From: an uncultured Mucispirillum sp.
Lineage (GTDB): Bacteria; Chrysiogenota; Deferribacteres; Deferribacterales; Mucispirillaceae
NCBI GenBank assembly: GCA_944323205.1
Contig: CALURO010000007.1
Span: 62,001 to 126,000, forward strand
Length of the DNA stretch: 64,000 bases
Reading direction: 5' to 3'
The notes under the pieces are model-generated. The model did no database searches, was not told where the DNA came from, and saw only the letters and a list, made by a program, of their open reading frames with translations. Both the position numbers and the translations under genes were made by a program. Positions 1-7,513 of this stretch are shown piece after piece. Every line of letters starts with the position of its first letter. Position 1 is the first letter of the stretch.

Positions 1-361
1 CATCAAGGTTAATAACTGCACCCATTTCATAAGCTTTTTTAAACTCATGAGCTGGTGTATCATTAGATGTAAACATAATATCTTCACCTCTGATACCAGC
101 CATTTCTGCTAAATAAAGCTCTGCAATAGATGAGCAGTCTGCACCAATGCCTAAGCCTGCTAAAAGTTTTAATATGGCAGGGTTAGGAAGAGCTTTTACT
201 GCAAAATATTCTTTAAAGCCTGCTGCCCATTTAAATGCATCAAGAAATGCTTTTGCATTATCTAATATCGCTTTTTCATCATATATATGAAAAGGCGTAG
301 GATATTTTTCAATAATTTTTTCTATTTCTTCTTTTGTAAAAGGAACTTTTTTTTCTGTCAT
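1..361 (-). CDS. lysA: Diaminopimelate decarboxylase-like PLP enzyme, 5' part (partial)
   Basis: This is the N-terminal 120 residues of a fold-III PLP decarboxylase; the rest lies beyond the left edge. The translation has the family's early pattern of 'PTPFHIYDE', then 'FAVKALPNPAIL', where the Lys of the (Y/F)AVKA motif is the Schiff-base lysine, then 'GIGADCSSIAEL' and 'FTSNDTP'. The family includes diaminopimelate decarboxylase (last step of lysine synthesis) and related ornithine/arginine or carboxynorspermidine decarboxylases. LysA is the most likely member, but substrate specificity lies in the missing C-terminal part. The ATG at 361 has an AGGGTGA Shine-Dalgarno just upstream. Confidence 0.75.
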   Translation of the reverse strand, partial: MTEKKVPFTKEEIEKIIEKYPTPFHIYDEKAILDNAKAFLDAFKWAAGFKEYFAVKALPNPAILKLLAGLGIGADCSSIAELYLAEMAGIRGEDIMFTSNDTPAHEFKKAYEMGAVINLD

Positions 362-551
362 ATTTATTCACCCTAAATATTATTTTTTTTTAGTATATCA
401 AATATATTAACTGCTGATGATATTAAAAATAAACATATCATATAATATTTCTAATTATTTGCATACTTTTGAAGTCTTAATATAAAAATTTTTCATTATA
501 ATTGCAATAAAAAATTACAGCATATTTTATAAGCAGCTTTAAAAAGAATAT

Positions 552-580
552 TTGACATTCATTATAATTCATAATATTTA
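552..580 (+). promoter_or_regulatory. Putative sigma70 promoter of the Na/Pi symporter gene
   Basis: A perfect TTGACA at 552-557 is followed after 17 bases by TATTTA at 575-580, about 40 bases before the start codon. The surrounding DNA is extremely AT-rich, so the -10 is only a plausible match. Confidence 0.4.
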
Positions 581-623
581 TATAATATATATTTGTATTC
601 AAAAATAATATGAGGGAATGCTT

Positions 624-2297
624 GTGGAAAACATTAATGTAACAGCAATCATATTCCAGCTTATAGGCGGGCTTGGTTTATTTCTTACTGGTATGCAGTT
701 TATGTCTGAAGGGCTGCAGAAATCATCAGGTGACAGCTTAAAAAAAATACTTGAAAAACTTACCACAAACAGAATAATAGGTACAGGGGTTGGTGCTATT
801 GTTACAGCAGTTATCCAAAGTTCTTCCGCAACCACAGTAATGGTAGTTGGCTTTGTAAGTGCAGGACTTATGAGCTTAACACAGGCTTTAAGTGTTATTT
901 TAGGTGCAAATATAGGTACTACTATTACAGGTCAGATAATAGCCTTTAATATTTCTACTATTTCGCTGCCTTGTATTGGTATAGGCTCTATTTTATATAT
1001 TTTCTTTAGAAAACCTGCCATAGTTTATTTAGGGCAGATTGTTTTAGGGTTTGGGCTTTTGTTTCTTGGTATGGATACTATGACAGAAGCTTTTAAGCCA
1101 CTTTCCAATTCAGAAGAATTTAAATCAGTCTTTATATATTTTTCTCATAACCCTGTTGCTGCAGTGGTGGCTGGTGCTGTAACAACTCTTATTGTTCAAA
1201 GTTCTTCTGCAACAATAGGTATTACAATGGCACTGGCAACAGCAGGTATTATAGATTTTCCAGCAGCTGCTGCACTTGTGCTTGGTGAAAATATTGGTAC
1301 AACCATTACAGCAAACTTAGCAGCATTAAATGCAAGCCGCACAGCAAAACAGGCAGCACTTGGCCACTTCCTTTTTAATTTAATTGGTGTATCATATATG
1401 CTTATTTTCCTAACCCCTTTTATGAATTTTGTAAACTTTATTACTGATAGTGATGTGGCTTATTCTGTAAAACAAGGAACAGAAGTAATATATCCAAATA
1501 TAGGCAGACACATTGCAAATCTGCATACTATGTTTAATATTATTAATACATTAATATTCCTGCCATTCTTACCGCTTTTAGCTAAACTTTGCGAAAAAAT
1601 TATAAAAGATGATAAAAAAGAAGAAACAGAAACAAAAGTTGTGCATTTATCTGACGAAATGCTTTCTACACCAGAGATAGCTGTAGGCTTAGCTCAAAAA
1701 GAAACTATTAGAATGTATGAGTATGCTCTTAAGCTTTTTAACTGTGCTAAAAAAGCAGTCCTTGAAAATGATATGAAAGCAGCTGCAGAAGGTAAAACTA
1801 TTTCTAAAACATTAGATATATTTAATGATGAAATCAATATATTTTTAACAAAGCTTTCTGCTAAATCACTTTCTGCTAAATCATTAAGAATTATACATAA
1901 TATAAGCACAGCTGTAGAAGAAATAAACCAAATAGGCGATAGAAGTGTAAAACTTATTAAAACTAAAAATAAAATAAATGATAAACATATTATCTTTTCA
2001 GCTGATGCTTCAAAAGAATTAAATAATATTTTTAAATTAGTAGAAGATTTTTGTAATCAGGTAGAGCAGTTATATATTTCTGGTGATAAGCTGAAAGAAA
2101 TCACTGAATTATCAGAAAATGAAGAAAGAATTGACCAGATACGCAAAACATATAAGAAAAACCATTTAAAACGGCTGGACACTGGTATATGTTCACTGCC
2201 TGCAGGGCTTGCATTTATTGATTTGCTAAATACACTTGAAAAAATAGCCGATAATACTTATGCTATAGCACAGTTAACAGCAGATGAAAATTTATAA
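624..2297 (+). CDS. Na+/phosphate symporter with C-terminal PhoU-like domain (NptA/YjbB type)
   Basis: This 557-residue inner-membrane protein of the PNaS family probably takes up (or exports) phosphate with sodium. It has two inverted Na_Pi_cotrans repeats, each marked by the signature QSSSAT (about residues 65-70 and 191-196), in a block of roughly eight hydrophobic segments up to about residue 330. A soluble helical PhoU-like domain follows (about 345-557). I chose the GTG at 624 rather than the in-frame ATG at 618. The GAGGG at 612-616 is ideally spaced (7 bases) from the GTG and abuts the ATG. The HD-GYP gene follows after 20 bases, probably in one transcript. Confidence 0.9.
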   Translation: MENINVTAIIFQLIGGLGLFLTGMQFMSEGLQKSSGDSLKKILEKLTTNRIIGTGVGAIVTAVIQSSSATTVMVVGFVSAGLMSLTQALSVILGANIGTTITGQIIAFNISTISLPCIGIGSILYIFFRKPAIVYLGQIVLGFGLLFLGMDTMTEAFKPLSNSEEFKSVFIYFSHNPVAAVVAGAVTTLIVQSSSATIGITMALATAGIIDFPAAAALVLGENIGTTITANLAALNASRTAKQAALGHFLFNLIGVSYMLIFLTPFMNFVNFITDSDVAYSVKQGTEVIYPNIGRHIANLHTMFNIINTLIFLPFLPLLAKLCEKIIKDDKKEETETKVVHLSDEMLSTPEIAVGLAQKETIRMYEYALKLFNCAKKAVLENDMKAAAEGKTISKTLDIFNDEINIFLTKLSAKSLSAKSLRIIHNISTAVEEINQIGDRSVKLIKTKNKINDKHIIFSADASKELNNIFKLVEDFCNQVEQLYISGDKLKEITELSENEERIDQIRKTYKKNHLKRLDTGICSLPAGLAFIDLLNTLEKIADNTYAIAQLTADENL

Positions 2298-2317
2298 TTT
2301 GGAGTAATTAAATATAA

Positions 2318-3532
2318 ATGGCGTCACTTAAACGAATAGGTGTATGGGATATACAACTTGGTATGGTTATTGTCAAGTGTGATAAAGCTGGAGTTCCATT
2401 TAACGAATACGGCCGCCCCCTTTCCAACTTAGGCTACATACACAGCCTGCATGACTATGGGGTGGAATATGTTTATATATGGAGCGAAGATACACCTGAA
2501 GAAAAGGCAGCTGCTAAAAAAGAAGATAAACAAAAAGCAGTAGAATATCAGGTGGCAAAAGATGATGATGTTAATGCAATACTATTATCTTCTGCTACAG
2601 AGCTTGTCCATATGCTGAAAGAAAACTTTACAGAATCTATGGCAGGGCTTAAAATGGGAAAAGCTATTGACGCTCCTGCTGTGGTTGATGTGGTTTCTGA
2701 TATTATATTTATGACTAATGATAACCCAGAAGTTTTCGCAAAAATTGCTTTAAGTGAAGGTATGACAAAAGATGAATATACCCATGGCTTAAATGTATGT
2801 ATAAATGCAGTATCTCTTGGACAGGCAGTAGGTATAAAAGGAAAAGAACTGCACGATTTAGGGCTTGCAGGGCTTTTACATGATATAGGCAAAGTAAGAG
2901 TGCCAGAGCAGATATTAAATAAAAAAACAAACCTTTCAGAATATGAGATGGCAGCACTTAAAAGGCACCCGGAATATGCAGGGCAGGTGCTGCAGCGATA
3001 TCAAGATATTAGTGAAGATGTGATAAATATAATATACCAGCACCACGAATGCTGCGATGGTTCCGGCTATCCATCAGGTATAAACTCTCAGTACATATTA
3101 AAACCATCAAAAGTATTAGCTATTGCAGAAGCATACAACACTATGCTTACATACAGCCCAGAATTTCCAAGAGCATTTAATAATACTGATGCTATTAAAA
3201 AAATATATGCAGAAGCTGGTAAAAAATATCAGGCAGATATTGTAAAAACTTTTGTATCTATAATGGGAGTATATCCTGTGGGAACAGCTGTAACATTAAG
3301 CAATGGTGCAATAGGTATAGTATGCGAAGTAAATAAATTTGATTATGGCAAACCAAAAATATTAATGCTTTCAAAAGATAACCCTGATAAGATTGAGCTT
3401 GTTAATTTAAAAACTCACCCTACTATAAAAATTATCAAAGAAATAAATAATGCAGAATTAAACATTAATCCATTTGAAATATTTAATAACTTTCTTCAAG
3501 ATAGAATTTCTCATCAAGTGCAAAAAGCATAA
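2318..3532 (+). CDS. HD-GYP domain protein, probable cyclic-di-GMP phosphodiesterase
   Basis: This 404-residue cytoplasmic protein has an N-terminal DUF3391-like segment (about 1-60) and an HD-GYP domain. HDIGK lies at about 188-192, HPEYAG at about 217-222, the HH pair at about 242-243 and GYP at 250-252. HD-GYP proteins hydrolyse c-di-GMP with a bi- or trinuclear metal centre and often influence motility, which fits the flagellar genes further along. A C-terminal extension of about 100 residues carries a beta-rich segment often seen after HD-GYP domains ('YPVGTAVTLSNG'). No receiver or sensory domain is visible. The GGAG at 2301-2304 is the only Shine-Dalgarno candidate and is rather far (13 bases) from the ATG. 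Confidence 0.88.
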   Translation: MASLKRIGVWDIQLGMVIVKCDKAGVPFNEYGRPLSNLGYIHSLHDYGVEYVYIWSEDTPEEKAAAKKEDKQKAVEYQVAKDDDVNAILLSSATELVHMLKENFTESMAGLKMGKAIDAPAVVDVVSDIIFMTNDNPEVFAKIALSEGMTKDEYTHGLNVCINAVSLGQAVGIKGKELHDLGLAGLLHDIGKVRVPEQILNKKTNLSEYEMAALKRHPEYAGQVLQRYQDISEDVINIIYQHHECCDGSGYPSGINSQYILKPSKVLAIAEAYNTMLTYSPEFPRAFNNTDAIKKIYAEAGKKYQADIVKTFVSIMGVYPVGTAVTLSNGAIGIVCEVNKFDYGKPKILMLSKDNPDKIELVNLKTHPTIKIIKEINNAELNINPFEIFNNFLQDRISHQVQKA

Positions 3533-3563
3533 AAAACTGCCTGTAATTATTCATTACAGACAG
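3531..3563 (-). terminator. Rho-independent terminator
   Basis: The hairpin arms at 3537-3547 and 3553-3563 (CTGCCTGTAAT against ATTACAGACAG, one mismatch) are followed on the minus strand by six T (3531-3536). This terminates the small zinc-ribbon gene and may also stop the convergent HD-GYP transcript. Confidence 0.75.
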
Positions 3564-3590
3564 CCGAAATCTAATCACTTACTTATAAGT

Positions 3591-3695
3591 TTAAAGCAGC
3601 TCGTGTTTTTTAGTTGGTGACTTAGGACAGCTGCATGTAAGCATATATTTAACATCCTTATAATCTCTACCACAGTATTTACAGTAAAATGCCAT
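3591..3695 (-). CDS. Small zinc-ribbon-like protein, 34 residues
   Basis: This tiny ORF has a strong GGAGGT Shine-Dalgarno seven bases before its ATG at 3695, and a rho-independent terminator follows, so it looks like a complete gene. The protein starts MAFYCKYCGRDYKD and continues with CSC and a late His (KKHELL). The CxxC...CxC..H spacing suggests one bound zinc. I recall similar very short proteins with CKYCG and a terminal HEL in other anaerobes, but no function is known to me. Coding is supported by ribosome-binding site, terminator and Cys pattern rather than by length. Confidence 0.7.
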   Translation of the reverse strand: MAFYCKYCGRDYKDVKYMLTCSCPKSPTKKHELL

Positions 3696-3777
3696 ATCGC
3701 ACCTCCAATAATATAATATTTTTTCGATATCACATATATGCGACAATAGATGTCGCATATAAAAATTTTTATATTTT

Positions 3778-4368
3778 TTATAAATTTATTAAAATATCTG
3801 CATAATCATCAAAATGCTTATCATGTGTTGCTATAATAAATGGTGTATTTTTAGAATATTCTATAATCACTTTTGATAAATTTTCTGCTTCTATATCATC
3901 AAGCATATCAAGTGGCTCATCTGATAAAATTATTCTGCCGTTACTTATATGCAAAGCCATAAGCAAAGATATTTTTTTTAACGCACCGCCTGAAAGCTCA
4001 TAAACTGATTTATTTAAATATTTTTCAAATGGAGAATAATCTTTAATACCTAATATTTTTAATTCATCTTTTATATAGCCTGTTAAAAAATTTAATTCTG
4101 GCTGAGAATGTACATAAACTGCACCTGCATTTTCATTATTTTTATTATAAGAATAAATATTTCCCTGTTTTAATTTCTGCAAGCCTGCCACGGCTTTTAA
4201 TATGGTGCTTTTCCCACTGCCTATCTGCCCTTTTAATATTACTATATTATTATATGTTATATTAAAACTTTCATTTTCTAGTATCACTTTATCTCCAGCA
4301 CAAAGGGATACATTATCAAATATTAACCTGTAATCACTGCATTTATTATTTAACTGATTTATTGTCAT
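3778..4368 (-). CDS. Orphan ABC transporter ATP-binding protein
   Basis: This 196-residue ATPase has all nucleotide-binding motifs. Walker A GQIGSGKST lies at 47-55, a Q-loop Gln at about 89, the signature LSGGA at 125-129, Walker B IILSDEP at 146-152 and the switch His at 182. The stretch 'HSQPELNFLTG' resembles the region after Walker A in CbiO/EcfA-type ATPases, so an ECF or CbiO relative is possible. No permease gene lies nearby. It is 13 bases downstream of the gene for the large exported LprI-like protein and is probably co-transcribed. The substrate is unknown. Confidence 0.8.
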   Translation of the reverse strand: MTINQLNNKCSDYRLIFDNVSLCAGDKVILENESFNITYNNIVILKGQIGSGKSTILKAVAGLQKLKQGNIYSYNKNNENAGAVYVHSQPELNFLTGYIKDELKILGIKDYSPFEKYLNKSVYELSGGALKKISLLMALHISNGRIILSDEPLDMLDDIEAENLSKVIIEYSKNTPFIIATHDKHFDDYADILINL

Positions 4369-4381
4369 CTATTTTTACCTT

Positions 4382-6346
4382 TTAAAATACATCTGCATAA
4401 AGTATATCTTTTATACACTTATTATTACCGTTGCAATTTTTAATTTTTTTATTCATCTGCCTTCTTTCATTTAATAATTTATTTTTTTCTTCACTTTCTG
4501 CATTTTTAATTAATTTAAAATATTTATCACTTGATAATCTGTCTAACATTCTCAAATTAACATCATTAACTATTGCTTTTTCTGAAAGTGTAGATGCTTT
4601 ACTCATATCAAAGCTGGCATTAGTATTTATTAAATCTTCTGCTCTGCCATTTTCTATTTTGCCCTTCCATACAATTTTTGGATTGCTTATATACTCATAC
4701 ACTGTATCTGCACTGACTTTCAGTTTATCTTTTTCAGCTAATATATCAATATATATACCATATGCTGCATCATCTACTAATGCTATTTTATTTTTGCCGT
4801 TTTCTGTATATATTTTCTGATAAAAATGTCTGACAAAGCCTGTACCAATATCATTATTAGTTAGTTTTGTATCTATTTTTACAGCTGGAAATTTATCTAT
4901 ATACTCTTTTTCTACAATTTGATTTTCCATACCCATAAATGTGATTAAAAAAGCATTAAATCCAGTAGCTTCTAATTGTAATGTTTTTTCATTTAATACA
5001 ATTGTATATGTGCCAGATTCCCCTATTGTTGTAGATTCTAAATGTATCTCTGCAAGCAGCTCATCTTTGCCATCATTATCTATATCAAACTTATAAAACT
5101 TAGACGGTACAAGATATGCCATTCCCGGCATACTAGAAAAAAAATTATAAATATAATCTGTAAAAGATGCATAATACTCAACTAATGCCTTATTATAAGC
5201 TTCATAATCTGTGTCTTTTGAAAGAAGTGCTTTCTTATCCTTTATAAAAGGTGAGTTTTCTGTATTTTTAAATACTTCTTCTTTAGAGATTTCTTTTAAA
5301 TCTGCTGCTTTTAATGAATTTATACTGCTGATTTTCTTACTTTCTTTTCTTCTGCCTTCAATATTTGCAATAAAAATATGGTCATCATAATTTTCGCCAA
5401 GATTATCAAGTGTAAATAAAAACATATCATAAAGTTTAGGTGATAAAGGGGTGGTTTTTATTACATAAACTCTTTCCTTAAATGGAAATATATAGAATTT
5501 ATCTTGACCATCTACAGATTTAACAACTGAGTATTCAAGCATATCTATATAAGTAGAATCTGCATTTACTTTATATGCTGCATTTGTTTTTGAAAATGTT
5601 TTTACAAATTTAGTTAATATATTATTATCTATATCTTTAAGATAAGTTAATAATGATACATATCTTCCGCTTCCCTGTACATCAATTGCAGAAAAAATAT
5701 CTGTAAAGCTGTTAAATATATCAAACTTACCTGCTTCAAATAACAAGTGCCCAGCTAATTTATTCTCTATAATTTTTTCATAAAATAAGGCTGCCTGTAA
5801 ATCCCCTTTTATATCTGTATTATTTTTTAAGAAATTTATTACATTATAGCTGTTTTCAAGCAATTTAGAATTTTTTTCATCAAGTTTTTCTTTATAAAAA
5901 ATATTAATTTCTTTAAGTGAAATATTACCAAGCTGTTTTATAAGCTCCATTATTTTATCATATTCATAAAGCCCGTTTTTTGATAAATGATAAATTATAT
6001 TTGCATAATAATATTTCTTACTGTTTTTTATATTTTTATCTTTTATGCTTTCAATACTTTCCATAAGATAATTTTGAAAACTGCTAAAATAAGCTGCACA
6101 TTGTGGTGTACCTTCATAATCAACTGATAAAGATATATCCATAAGCTTGAAATAGTAAAGCAGAGCATTATTAAGTTTTTCTTCATCACTTAATTTGCTG
6201 TAATCATATTCTGTAACTGGGTTTTCTCCACTGCATGAACGAAGTGATATATTTACTTGTTTTTCTATATCAGCTGCATTATAACCTGCTGCATAAGCAG
6301 TATTAAAAATAAACATAAAAATAAATAAAATAAATATTTTTTTCAT
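4382..6346 (-). CDS. Large exported protein with DxDxDG motif and C-terminal LprI-like domain (paralogue A)
   Basis: This 654-residue protein has a clear Sec signal peptide (Lys-Lys, a Phe/Ile-rich core, cleavage after AYA near residue 19). The middle is unrecognised except for 'FDIDNDGKDELL' at about residue 420, a calcium-loop-like motif typical of VCBS/FG-GAP proteins. The last 75 or so residues (LSEKAIVNDVNL..LD..SSDKY ... ERRQMNK.IKNC....CI) match the LprI/DUF1311 pattern known from lysozyme-inhibitor-like proteins. The first family Cys is replaced by Val and two later Cys remain. It is a full-length paralogue of the 7514-9466 product, with a nearly identical C-terminus. Function unknown; periplasmic or secreted location inferred. 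Confidence 0.75.
   Translation of the reverse strand: MKKIFILFIFMFIFNTAYAAGYNAADIEKQVNISLRSCSGENPVTEYDYSKLSDEEKLNNALLYYFKLMDISLSVDYEGTPQCAAYFSSFQNYLMESIESIKDKNIKNSKKYYYANIIYHLSKNGLYEYDKIMELIKQLGNISLKEINIFYKEKLDEKNSKLLENSYNVINFLKNNTDIKGDLQAALFYEKIIENKLAGHLLFEAGKFDIFNSFTDIFSAIDVQGSGRYVSLLTYLKDIDNNILTKFVKTFSKTNAAYKVNADSTYIDMLEYSVVKSVDGQDKFYIFPFKERVYVIKTTPLSPKLYDMFLFTLDNLGENYDDHIFIANIEGRRKESKKISSINSLKAADLKEISKEEVFKNTENSPFIKDKKALLSKDTDYEAYNKALVEYYASFTDYIYNFFSSMPGMAYLVPSKFYKFDIDNDGKDELLAEIHLESTTIGESGTYTIVLNEKTLQLEATGFNAFLITFMGMENQIVEKEYIDKFPAVKIDTKLTNNDIGTGFVRHFYQKIYTENGKNKIALVDDAAYGIYIDILAEKDKLKVSADTVYEYISNPKIVWKGKIENGRAEDLINTNASFDMSKASTLSEKAIVNDVNLRMLDRLSSDKYFKLIKNAESEEKNKLLNERRQMNKKIKNCNGNNKCIKDILYADVF
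4513..4612. repeat. 100-bp segment identical to 7657-7756
   Basis: These 100 bases inside the LprI-like 3' end match 7657-7756 base for base (constant offset 3144), while the rest of the two paralogous genes is strongly diverged. The sharp boundary suggests gene conversion or recent exchange. Confidence 0.9.
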
Positions 6347-6390
6347 ACTTTTACCTATAATTTTTACTATTTAATATTACTATACTTATA

Positions 6391-6419
6391 ATTATAGCAT
6401 ATCTATACACATATCACAA
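6391..6419 (-). promoter_or_regulatory. Putative sigma70 promoter of the LprI-like gene at 4382-6346
   Basis: Read on the minus strand, TTGTGA (6414-6419) is followed after 17 bases by a perfect TATAAT (6391-6396), about 45 bases before the start codon. Confidence 0.5.
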
Positions 6420-6426
6420 CATACTA

Positions 6427-6455
6427 TTGACATATATTCTATAATATATTTTAAT
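6427..6455 (+). promoter_or_regulatory. Putative sigma70 promoter of the exported protein at 6490-7440
   Basis: A perfect TTGACA at 6427-6432 is followed after 17 bases by TTTAAT at 6450-6455. The gene starts 35 bases further on with the Shine-Dalgarno AAGGGGG. It is divergent from, and only 8 bases away from, the minus-strand promoter at 6391-6419. Confidence 0.5.
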
Positions 6456-6489
6456 ATGGAATAATTTTCAGTAAGGGGGTAGTAATTAT

Positions 6490-7440
6490 ATGAAAAAAAC
6501 ACTTTTTATTTTCTTATTTACTTTTTTCAGTTTTAATATTTTTGCTCAGGAAATTAAATTCAGCATGTATAATGATATGCATGAAGTTTGTCCAAAAGTT
6601 GATTTCTATGGCTTTACTATTAACGAATTCTGCAGACCTGTTTCACCTGCAGGAAAAGCAGCAGTTCAAAATACAACTATAACAAAAGCATATCAGTCAC
6701 TTGTGGCAATGCTAAAAGAAGAAAGATATACGCCTTATAAATATTTAGAAGACAATCTGCCTAAAAAATCTATAACAAAAACTATACAGCCTAATAAAGC
6801 AGATAAAGATTACTACCCAGAGTATGTATCTATTGGTGGAGATTTTCCAGAATTATACGGCAAAATAGATTATAATATTGCAAAAGATAAAGCTGTTATC
6901 ACTATGGTATTTAATGAAAAAATAAAAGGCACTATAGAATTTATACAGCAGGGCAAAGATGTTGTAATTAATAAAGATACTGAATATATGGACTTTATGG
7001 TAGATAATAAAGACAGAACAGAAGGTGGAATGCCTGTATGGTCGTATGCACCAAATAAAAATACTTCACTTCACAGCTTTTATGGTGGCGGTCCTGAAAT
7101 ATGGGTAGACAGCCAGTTCCTTGCACCAGTTACTTTTCCATCTGGTAAAACTTATGATAATGTAAATATAGCACTTCATAAACATGTTAAAAAATTAGGC
7201 AAAAAATATAACTCTATAAACGGTTTTTTCACGAAAGAAATAAGTAATCAGATAGAAGTCCCTGTTTTAGACGGAACTGCAGAAACAGAAAGCAGCCGTT
7301 ATGCATTTAAGTGGATTAATGATAATACTTTAATTATAAAAGAAGTATCTATTGAAACAGAATTTACTTATTACTATAAAATTACTGATACTGGTAATGG
7401 AATAGACTGCATTTTATTAATATTTGATTATGTGTTATAA
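6490..7440 (+). CDS. Exported protein of unknown function
   Basis: This 316-residue protein has a signal peptide (MKKTLFIFLFTFF... with cleavage after IFAQ, about residue 19) and no further membrane segment. I do not recognise the family. The body is beta-rich in appearance, with 'FYGGGPEIWVDSQFL' and 'WINDNTLIIKE' as its most distinctive parts. It lies between the two LprI-like paralogues on the opposite strand, with its own promoter and an AAGGGGG ribosome-binding site, so it may belong to the same periplasmic function. No cofactor or catalytic motif is visible. Confidence 0.7.
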   Translation: MKKTLFIFLFTFFSFNIFAQEIKFSMYNDMHEVCPKVDFYGFTINEFCRPVSPAGKAAVQNTTITKAYQSLVAMLKEERYTPYKYLEDNLPKKSITKTIQPNKADKDYYPEYVSIGGDFPELYGKIDYNIAKDKAVITMVFNEKIKGTIEFIQQGKDVVINKDTEYMDFMVDNKDRTEGGMPVWSYAPNKNTSLHSFYGGGPEIWVDSQFLAPVTFPSGKTYDNVNIALHKHVKKLGKKYNSINGFFTKEISNQIEVPVLDGTAETESSRYAFKWINDNTLIIKEVSIETEFTYYYKITDTGNGIDCILLIFDYVL

Positions 7441-7451
7441 CCTTTAACTAT

Positions 7452-7482
7452 AAAAAACGCGGCTTATATATTTATAAGCCGC
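7452..7482. terminator. Terminator hairpin between convergent genes
   Basis: GCGGCTTATA (7459-7468) pairs with TATAAGCCGC (7473-7482). On the minus strand six T follow (7452-7457), so it best terminates the 7514-9466 gene. On the plus strand it follows the 6490 gene closely. Confidence 0.75.
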
Positions 7483-7513
7483 TGAAATTTTAAATAATTC
7501 TACTAATTATATA

